From Phoronis ovalis (lineage: Eukaryota > Phoronida > Phoronidae), in NCBI GenBank assembly GCA_028565635.1, contig JAOXYB010023425.1, forward strand, positions 1 through 16,557: a stretch of 16,557 bases of DNA. Direction: 5' to 3'. Below the pieces are notes generated by a model, which worked only from the letters and a program-made list of their open reading frames with translations, had not been told where the DNA came from and made no database searches. The position numbers and the translations under genes are program-made. Positions 9,849 to 16,557 of this stretch are shown here, piece by piece. How positions within the stretch are numbered: position 1 is the first letter of the stretch; every line of letters starts with the position of its first letter.

Positions 9849-12127
9849 TTCATGTTTCGGTAACCTATGTCTGTCACCCGTGTTTATTGTTTTGAAGACA
9901 TTCTAAAGTACGTACTACACCCCACTATACACAGCGAGACTCATTAAAAAAACTCTTAGTTAGGTAAACAGTGTAGTTACCTATGCTTTTTTTCAGTGAG
10001 GCTATGCAAGCATTCGGGATGCCTTAAATTCCCTTTTATTATTTCCGGGAATTATTTAATTAGGTCTTTTTTAAAATTACTACAGGGAATGTGTTCGGTC
10101 CGTGATACTTGCACTTCTAACTATGGATTTTGTCTGGTAGGTAACTTACCGTTTATCTGCCTATGTACATCCTTCTTGATCGAGCATAGGCTCAAACGAA
10201 CTCCAGAGTTTTATTTGCCGAAAGGAATAAATACCATGTTACAGATACTTCTATTTACTTCAATAGATATCTAGAATACATTGACGTAAGAGGTGGACGC
10301 AACAGAAGCCATAATTACCGTTGTATTCCATGGGCATGTGATGAACCCGTCTACCAAGCCGACTGGAAGTAACTGAAGATAGAACCTGAGCGTTGTTTGT
10401 GCGATTTTATCTAAGTTTACCAATGCCCTTACCTTGGAATTGATAAACTCTGGATTAAATACCGCTTAGGCTAAAGTTCGTCATCACTATTTGCCAGATA
10501 AGGGTAAATATCACGACACGGCCTGCCAGACTAGTAGACTCGCAAACTTATTTGAATGCATAATGAACACAACACGCCAATTTTATGTATTCATTCTCAC
10601 ATTTGTAAATAACTTCGGACTGTCATTTACAAATATTTCGCGAGAAATCTGCTTAAAATATAAGATTGCGTATTTTTACGTAATTTGTTATCTTCACTGT
10701 TTGTTCATATCAGGACCTCCCAACTATTCATTTGCTGATAAAATAAACCAATGCAGTGGCGCCAACATACGGACACGTTGGGATTCCAGTGCCAACCATG
10801 CTAGTACAGATAAAAATATATTGATATATATTTTAAAAGAACTCGTAACTTCAGTAGTATTATAACTGATAAACATTTAAAATAAATATTTTATATATGA
10901 TTATTTAATAAACTTTAAAAAGAAACTGATATTTTATTTGTGCAGTTCAGTATTCAAACTTTGGCTGGGCATTATAAACTTCATTGCATGACAGTTCTGC
11001 ATAACATTTTCTCGACAAGACCTCCTATTTGTCGAAGGTTTTTAGCGACGGCTACCCATAAAATAATTAAAAAGTTAAACCATTGATACGAACGTCATAA
11101 CCTCATAGATGATGCAATAAATTGACCCAAAAGCCTGTTCCGAAAGCACCAAATTAATTGTATTTGCCGATCCTTGACACAGATGTATGAAAACACTCAT
11201 GATTTCGTACTTTATTACGATATCCCAGGACTATGACATAAAAAGATTATTGCTAAGGCAGTTATGTACACTTTTAAACCTCCCTGATGGTTATTTCCCC
11301 GGGGGGATATTTACATATATGATGAGTACGAGTCTATGCCGCCCAAATGTGTACTTTCCAACAAGACATCCCTGAAAATGTGATCACTTCTCCTAGAAAA
11401 GTCCCTAAATATGGTTCCATTAAAAAAAAAAAATCCCGATGTGTCCGTATTTGGAGTAAACTCCTAGATATATGGGGCCTATATTCTCTAAGCGAATTCA
11501 ATAGAACATGTGTCCCTCTTTCGAACGATAACCGTAAACATGCGTCCATTTTGGAGAACAAAATCTTTCGAAGTGGGTGGATGTTCTGACTTTGAGCGGT
11601 ACAACTCCGTCGAAAAAGAAGATTAGATCATTACCTCGTGGGACGGGTTATCACAGACCACCTACTTTGTATGTATAGTTTGTCTATCTGTATCGTTTGA
11701 TTTGATAACCAAATGTATAAACAAATCAATTAATATACTGATACCGGGCTCTATTTCTGTGGTTTAGTACCTTCTACGATATGGCTTTAAATACATTTTA
11801 ACGCTGACACGCTAATTACATGTTACACTTTTATAATACATTTACTGTTTCTGTATTCAATGAACTTGATATCAACGTACATAATGTGTTTGTGTGGGAA
11901 CACTTTATCTCTCATGAAATTCCATTTTTTCCTGGTACAAACTTATTACACATTATTAAATTAATGGTTAGGTTATTTGTACTTTTCATATGTAATACAT
12001 TTGTTATAGTTAAATAAAATGTGATAAATGTGTTAATTAACTCTTATGAATATCGTTACATTTACCCACTAGAGCCTGGCTAAACATTTAACACAAATCT
12101 TCTTAGTTTAAGAGAAAAATCTTTAGA

Positions 12128-12157
12128 CCACACAGATATCATATTTTCACTGTGTGG
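12128..12157. repeat. Short inverted repeat CCACACAG / CTGTGTGG
   Basis: Eight-base perfect arms at 12128-12135 and 12150-12157 are separated by 14 nt. This is a modest hairpin in AT-rich intergenic DNA, and chance is not excluded. Confidence 0.35.
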
Positions 12158-13333
12158 GTATGTTTTATAACCAAAATTACATATTTTTACAATTTTACTC
12201 ATATTCTCTTATAACAAATTTACTTAATCACGAACTTAATATTTTTAAGTAATACATTTAATTTTAATTTAATCATAATTAAAACATTATCAGAATAAAA
12301 ACTAATAGTATCAGTTTAGACTGTAATGTTCTTTATTACAAGGTGATTTACTTTACGTGGAAGTTTCAATTAGTTTCTTCATCATTTAGACAAATGACGT
12401 GTACACACACCATAACCATGTCTTATTGTGTGGTATGGTCACACATGTGCGTCACCAGTAAAGACATGTATAACTAATGCCGTATATCATTATGTTTGTA
12501 CCAACACCAGATTGTGCTGTAAATGTCAAGGTAGTTCTAAAACGAATTGGGCTATAGCAACAGATCTGATTTTTTACATACCATGATATCCAACCTGATG
12601 AACTTGTTTACAAAAAAATAAGAATAATGAAATGTTGTTCAGTTTCACAGATGCAGGTTAAAAATAATTATAATTACAGTTACATAAATAACTGATTTTC
12701 AGTACACCACTTTAAAATAATTGGCGATGACATCTGTTCTCCTTATCTGTATTATATTCACGAGAAGCTATTAGCCTCGCTTTGGCGATAAGACGTTTCT
12801 GTAATTATAAGTTTTCAATTTGGCCAATACGGACATGTGAGCTAAGTTATTATTCATAGAATGTAAAATGGTATATTTTAGCAATAAAATAGCACAACTT
12901 GACACATAATATTTTTCCAAAATTCTCTTTTAAATTTGGAACTATAAATACAATTTTAGTAGTAAGTAAAATAGGCGATTTTTATTAGAAAAACCTATCA
13001 TTATCAAAGCACAAACTGCAAAGATAACCCTCAATCTCACATTTCCAAACAGATCTATCGATAAACGTAAAACAAAACTCTCGATAAAAGATAACAAAGG
13101 TTCTTATTATCCCATATCACATTCTTTAGGCCAAGACATAATACAGGTTTTTTTTATTATGAAAGATAATCTGCTGGTTATATATCCGCCTTTCACTTTA
13201 CGAGCCGTGTTTTCAGATATTAGTTACATTTTTGAACTTATCATTTTTACTTTTACTGAGGTATAATTTATCGTTTATTCGTCAAAACAAATGGGTAAGA
13301 ACATGCGTGGATACATAAACAAAAATCTACCGG

Positions 13334-13366
13334 CGCGATCTCCCCGCGATCTCCCCGCGATCTCTT
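13334..13366. repeat. 11-bp tandem repeat, three copies (CGCGATCTCCC)
   Basis: CGCGATCTCCC is repeated exactly at 13334-13344 and 13345-13355, then as CGCGATCTCTT at 13356-13366. This GC-rich, CpG-bearing minisatellite stands out in AT-rich DNA. It marks the left edge of the candidate promoter of the glycosyltransferase gene and could be an array of regulatory sites. Confidence 0.75.
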
Positions 13367-13591
13367 GGCCTAGACGTTAGTTTGATTGTACTTGGTGAAT
13401 GGTAATTATTTGCACATGTTTGTCTTAATTAATCCGCGCGTTTGTTAGATTGCTTAGATTGCAACAGCTGTACTCTGCAATTAATTTACTCAAGGCACGT
13501 TTCTGCTTTTTCGAAGGATTTGATTTAATCTTTTGACGTGAATTCGTCACAAGGCGACTTGTCATTGTATCTCACTCGATTAGCGGTAAGT
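13367..13591 (+). promoter_or_regulatory. Candidate promoter and noncoding first exon of the glycosyltransferase gene
   Basis: CpG is locally enriched compared with the surrounding sequence. At 13534-13549 the half-sites TGACG and CGTCA face each other around TGAATT, like paired CRE/ATF half-sites. The block ends at GCG|GTAAGTT, a strong donor with the intron starting at 13586. Joining this to the acceptor at 14599, just before the coding ATG, would give a noncoding first exon and an intron of about 1 kb, a common layout for genes with a single coding exon. The transcription start is not identified; the model is inference from splice signals and composition. Confidence 0.4.
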
Positions 13592-13643
13592 TAACTTTGC
13601 ACTGTATTTCAAACTTAACGTTAACTGTAATGATTAACTCAAA

Positions 13644-13661
13644 GCAACGATATTTCGTTGC
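13644..13661. repeat. Perfect 7-bp stem-loop
   Basis: GCAACGA (13644-13650), loop TATT, then TCGTTGC (13655-13661). It is compact and perfect, inside the presumed first intron of the glycosyltransferase gene. It may be part of an unrecognised repeat. Confidence 0.45.
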
Positions 13662-13967
13662 CCTATGGCCGGCTTGAACAGTTCTTTATGTACAATGATG
13701 ACAAGATCATGGTTGCTCTAGCAGTGGTTTTTATATCATTCTGGATTAAAAACTTTGAACAAACAAGCATTACTTAACTTCGTACTTTCTGAATGTATTT
13801 ACATTTACAGCAGATTAGAGCATTTTTTAATTGTTCAAAGTTTTTTTAATTTTCATAGCCACTCAGGCAGCAGCTTAAACTGATAAACTAACTGTTGAAC
13901 ACAGTGATAGACGAGAACTGGATACATTTTGTAATGTATGAATATATTTTACATTTCCATAATAATT

Positions 13968-14006
13968 ACGATAACAATTTCCACGATAATTTTCACGATA
14001 ATTGCA
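13968..14006. repeat. Degenerate ACGATAA tandem motif
   Basis: ACGATAA occurs three times at 12- to 16-bp spacing, as TTACGATAAC, CCACGATAAT and TCACGATAAT. The motif contains GATAA, the core of GATA-factor sites. This may be a small minisatellite or a cluster of GATA sites in the presumed intron. Confidence 0.4.
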
Positions 14007-14589
14007 ATTAGGTTGATTGAAATTTGAAAGATACTAATAAAGCATTGCATATTTACGACACTCTAGGATATACAGGCACGCATATGCGCAATTTTATTCT
14101 TAGCCGGATAAATTACACTAAAGCGGCATGTGCTCCGAACGTCTCCGAAACGGACAATTAAGTGTTCCTCTATGAACGATCGAATTGCTTGCTAGTAGTT
14201 ACATATATTTGATACCGAGGCTAATACAAGGACGTCTATATCGCGGGGTCCAAAAGCGTGAGAAAAGTGACAATAAATAAAGCAAAGGATGCAAGTCATA
14301 TGTTCAGATATCTTAAAAATATAAATTTTTCAGCTTTAATGTTATAGATTGGGTCACAAAAGGATCACTAAGATAAATTGTGTGGTGTTTCAGGTCACAG
14401 AATGTACAAAAATACAAAATTTCTTTTACTGTGAGTAAATTTTGCGGTGTCTTCCACAGAGTTTGTTGCAGGCAAGTTAATTTCCAGTAGTTATTTTTAC
14501 CTAAAATTCTACCATAAAAAATCCAAAATGTTTTAATATTACATTTTTAGCAACACGGTGTTAGTACTGTATTGTTTTAAATTACTTTT

Positions 14590-14600
14590 TATATTTCAGT
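14590..14600 (+). other. Splice acceptor immediately before the glycosyltransferase start codon
   Basis: A T-rich tract ending TATTTCAG places the acceptor AG at 14598-14599, six bases before the ATG at 14606. A second possible acceptor, ACATTTTTAG, ends at 14550. The open frame upstream of 14606 starts at a GTG (14558) and has no ATG, so the extra 16 codons are best read as intron or UTR. Confidence 0.6.
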
Positions 14601-14605
14601 TCATA

Positions 14606-15841
14606 ATGCCACGTAAGTTGCAGCCACGATTAGCTTTGATGGTGTATTTGTGTATGGTTATGCTTGCCTTTGTCTTGATTTATGATTATTATGACGTAAT
14701 TAAAGCGAACACATGGCGGAATAGTAATAAAACACATTTGCAAGCACACTTGATCAGAGAGTTGGTTGAACAGCCAACAAGCCAATATTACGTCAGCACT
14801 GTGGCGACATCTGTTGGAGTTGTTTTTGGAAAGGCATCGCCATTTAGGAAATATGTTACTGCGGCTGCCGTGAGCAATTCGTCGACTACAACAACAACAG
14901 TGGATACATTAAGAAATATTAGTACAATAAATCCTCATAACTTTGAATATATTATAAATAACAAAAATATATGCACATCTAACAGAGAACTAAAGTTTGT
15001 GGCTTTAGTTTATTCAGCACCAAGGAATTTTAAGAAACGTCAATTATTAAGAGAAACTTGGGCTAACAAGAATTTATTTGAAACTTTTGAAATTCGTGTC
15101 GTGTTCCTTCTGGCAGCTCACAATGATGTAGAAGTACAACAAGATATTGAAAAAGAAAGTTTGCGTTATGAAGATATTGTCCAAGAAAATTTCATTGACA
15201 GCTATACTAATATAACCTACAAAGGCATTATGGGATTGAAGTGGGTTTGCCACTTTTGCACTAATGCAAAGTACGTGTTTAAAACTGATGACGATATATT
15301 TATTCATATCTTTCGATTTCTGGAATTGTTGGATAACAAGACAGCAAACAAACAGCGATATATACTAGGCAACGTAAATTACGGTGGTACTATGCCCATA
15401 TTAAGGAACCCTAAAAGTTGTATGAAATGGTGCGTACCAGAATGGCGATTTAAAGGACAGTCATATTATCCTACTTATTGTTCCGGTGCTGGGTATTGTA
15501 TTTCACAAGACATTATTCCTGAGTTGTTAAATGTTTCGTTGAACACGCCTTATTTTTTCATCGAAGACGTTTACATGACAGGTTTACTAACTCGCCAATT
15601 ACCTAATATCACGTACATCGATGTCAATAATAGATACCAAGGAATATTCGACGTAACAACTTTTATTGACAGTCAACAAAAAAATTCAACTATGAAGCCA
15701 CAACGGTTGTTTGCAATGACAAATAGCGAGAACACTTTTAAAAAACTGTGGAACGTCACATTAAATAATTTATTAGAACATGACATCGGGATGGTAAATC
15801 TAACGACAGTAAATCACTCAATGTATAACAAGCTAACATAA
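14606..15841 (+). CDS. GT31 beta-1,3-galactosyltransferase-like type II Golgi protein
   Basis: This is a complete 411-residue single-exon coding sequence. GT31 enzymes transfer a sugar from a UDP donor in beta-1,3 linkage to glycans in the Golgi lumen. Residues 1-7 are a short basic cytosolic tail, and about 8-26 a hydrophobic signal anchor. The stem is long and Ser/Thr/Asn-rich (Thr run near 94-98) and ends near 128. The catalytic domain shows RQLLRETW (145-152), DSYTNITYK (198-206), the metal-binding DDD within KTDDDIF (226-232), YPTYCSGAGY (288-297) and EDVYMTG (320-326), in family order. Eleven N-X-S/T sequons are present. FLLA replaces the usual FLLG after the first strand. Extra cysteines (KSCMKWC at 271-276, YC at 291-292) suggest disulfides. 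The start at MPRK has A at -3 and follows a splice acceptor. Donor and acceptor sugars cannot be read from sequence; GlcNAc- or GalNAc-transferring relatives share these motifs. Confidence 0.9.
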   Translation: MPRKLQPRLALMVYLCMVMLAFVLIYDYYDVIKANTWRNSNKTHLQAHLIRELVEQPTSQYYVSTVATSVGVVFGKASPFRKYVTAAAVSNSSTTTTTVDTLRNISTINPHNFEYIINNKNICTSNRELKFVALVYSAPRNFKKRQLLRETWANKNLFETFEIRVVFLLAAHNDVEVQQDIEKESLRYEDIVQENFIDSYTNITYKGIMGLKWVCHFCTNAKYVFKTDDDIFIHIFRFLELLDNKTANKQRYILGNVNYGGTMPILRNPKSCMKWCVPEWRFKGQSYYPTYCSGAGYCISQDIIPELLNVSLNTPYFFIEDVYMTGLLTRQLPNITYIDVNNRYQGIFDVTTFIDSQQKNSTMKPQRLFAMTNSENTFKKLWNVTLNNLLEHDIGMVNLTTVNHSMYNKLT

Positions 15842-16176
15842 AGTACTAGTGTGCCTGCAGAAATTAGCCATACGACATACCTTCAGTTCTTACAATTGTT
15901 ATTCACTAAGGTCAATTGATTACACCTTTTTCTCGCTCAAGCAAAGATCTATAATTAAAATGCAAATTGATCAAAGTTACGTTCACTGATTACAAAATTT
16001 CTTATTTTAATTTACTGAAACCACAAATGAGGCGGTGCAACCATGTTAATTTATCAATAACAAAATTAAGATAACAGAAGTATAATGTTGATAGCAATGC
16101 TAATATTAGAATATACATAGTTTGACGTTGTACCTGCACTCAAACATAGAAATGGACAAACTTAAAATGATTTGAA

Positions 16177-16288
16177 GCTTACCTGCAAAATGTATAATAT
16201 AGGTGTAAGTGGTATGGAGTACGAGCGGCTACTGACGAAGTTGGCGCGCAATTGCAACAAAAAATAATAGGTGACTCGTTTAGCCAAT
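16177..16288 (-). promoter_or_regulatory. Promoter-like block with a splice donor on the minus strand
   Basis: Read on the minus strand, the order is a CCAAT element (plus-strand CCAAT at 16284-16288, so ATTGG here), an E2F-like palindromic TTGCGCGCCAA (16241-16251), a short CpG-bearing stretch, then TTTTGCAG|GTAAGC, a strong donor with the intron starting at 16182. This looks like a transcription start with a short noncoding first exon pointing left. Which gene it would serve is unknown. It could be an antisense transcript, or a distal 5' exon of the kinase gene that would enclose the glycosyltransferase in an intron. Confidence 0.3.
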
Positions 16289-16401
16289 GAGAAGTGTTGT
16301 GTTTATTTTAATGTCAGCAGATAGTACAGTTATCATGAATAGGAATTGTCCAGTAAGAAATGCGTACCTGGTAATTGTCATAATTACAGGTAGTACAGTG
16401 A

Positions 16402-16407
16402 AATAAA
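16402..16407 (+). terminator. Candidate polyadenylation signal AATAAA
   Basis: This is the first canonical AATAAA after the glycosyltransferase stop codon on the plus strand, followed by GT/T-rich sequence (GATTGTTGT) that could serve as a downstream element. An earlier variant ATTAAA at 15954 is an alternative. In AT-rich DNA such hexamers also occur by chance. Confidence 0.35.
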
Positions 16408-16557
16408 GATTGTTGTAATAACAGGTAACACATGGTGAAGTAAGCAATGTTTAGGTACGATAAATTAATGGTAATTTTCACATTGTATGTGAGAGCACAT
16501 ATAAAAATAGGAAGACAAAGAGGAAGGTACTACAATCAAACAAAGTAATTCAATTTT

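Larger units (their letters stand above)
4825..13319. other. Long AT-rich intergenic region between two divergent genes
   Basis: No coding region could be supported here. The ORFs present (up to about 124 codons) mostly lack an ATG in good context, show no domain, and match the composition of the background. Slightly more GC-balanced patches at about 6780-7010, 10260-10560 and 11280-11600 may be old repeat copies, but I recognised no family. Low-complexity tracts include A9 and T12 facing each other at 6599-6626 and an A12 run near 11431. The stretch 12160-12310 is extremely AT-rich. Confidence 0.6.
15842..16557. other. 3' flank of the glycosyltransferase gene
   Basis: No coding sequence was found after the stop codon. 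Candidate polyadenylation signals on the plus strand are ATTAAA at 15954-15959 and the canonical AATAAA at 16402-16407. The first would give a short 3' UTR, the second about 570 nt. A bulged hairpin (CCTGGTAATT against AATTACAGG) lies at 16367-16390, just before the AATAAA. A promoter-like block for the opposite strand is annotated separately. Confidence 0.5.

Noticed and set aside
9996-10274. 92-codon plus-strand ORF
   Set aside because: Cys- and Phe-rich with no known pattern, and no promoter or splice context. Judged a chance ORF.
10491-10865. 124-codon plus-strand ORF
   Set aside because: Begins with TTG rather than ATG, has background composition and no domain. Internal AG sites could make part of it an exon, but nothing supports that.
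14558-14605. N-terminal extension of the glycosyltransferase ORF by 16 codons
   Set aside because: The extension starts at GTG, contains no ATG, and overlaps a T-rich tract ending in CAG that looks like a splice acceptor. The Met at 14606 gives a normal basic tail plus signal anchor.
15074-15307. 77-codon minus-strand ORF inside the glycosyltransferase
   Set aside because: It is antisense to a strongly supported conserved coding region.
1-16557. tRNA, rRNA, CRISPR array, prokaryotic genes, or recognisable transposase/reverse transcriptase
   Set aside because: No tRNA A/B boxes, no regularly spaced repeats, and no conserved mobile-element enzyme motifs were seen on either strand. The content is clearly animal nuclear DNA.

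Overview
This window looks like nuclear DNA from an invertebrate animal, most likely a bivalve or another lophotrochozoan. The sequence is strongly AT-rich and mostly non-coding. Its two recognisable genes belong to animal secretory-pathway families, and one of them stops at a consensus splice donor. I see no operons, ribosome binding sites or prokaryotic genes. Placing it in molluscs is inference from composition and gene type.

Gene 1 is on the minus strand. Positions 4824 down to 4267 encode 186 residues: a short cytosolic tail, a signal-anchor membrane segment, a stem, and the first part of a kinase domain of the PKDCC/VLK (vertebrate lonesome kinase) family. The exon ends at an AAG|GTGAGT donor. 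The rest of the kinase must lie in exons further left; I could not find any between 1 and 4266, so that stretch is probably intron. An in-frame stop six codons before the ATG fixes the start. A four-codon upstream ORF overlaps the start codon as ATGA. A promoter-like cluster (E-box, CCAAT, E2F-like) lies near 5020-5070.

Gene 2 is on the plus strand at 14606-15841. It is a complete single-exon coding sequence for a 411-residue type II Golgi glycosyltransferase of family GT31, beta-1,3-galactosyltransferase type. A consensus splice acceptor lies just before the ATG. A CpG-richer block with a good donor at 13334-13591 is a plausible promoter and noncoding first exon.

The roughly 8.5-9.8 kb between the two divergent genes holds no supportable coding region. 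I read the short ORFs there as chance. The left end carries two structural signals: a 52-bp AT-rich imperfect palindrome at 11-62, and at 674-730 three related segments that can form two mutually exclusive hairpins. Two CTCF-like motifs, at 86-98 (+) and 9832-9848 (-), face each other across gene 1 exon 1. A small Cys-rich ORF at 3571-3759 behind a good splice acceptor is the only other candidate coding piece. The right end has a promoter-like block with a minus-strand splice donor (16177-16288).

Both genes would act in the secretory pathway, one as a luminal or secreted kinase and one as a Golgi sugar transferase. Nothing in the sequence shows that they cooperate.
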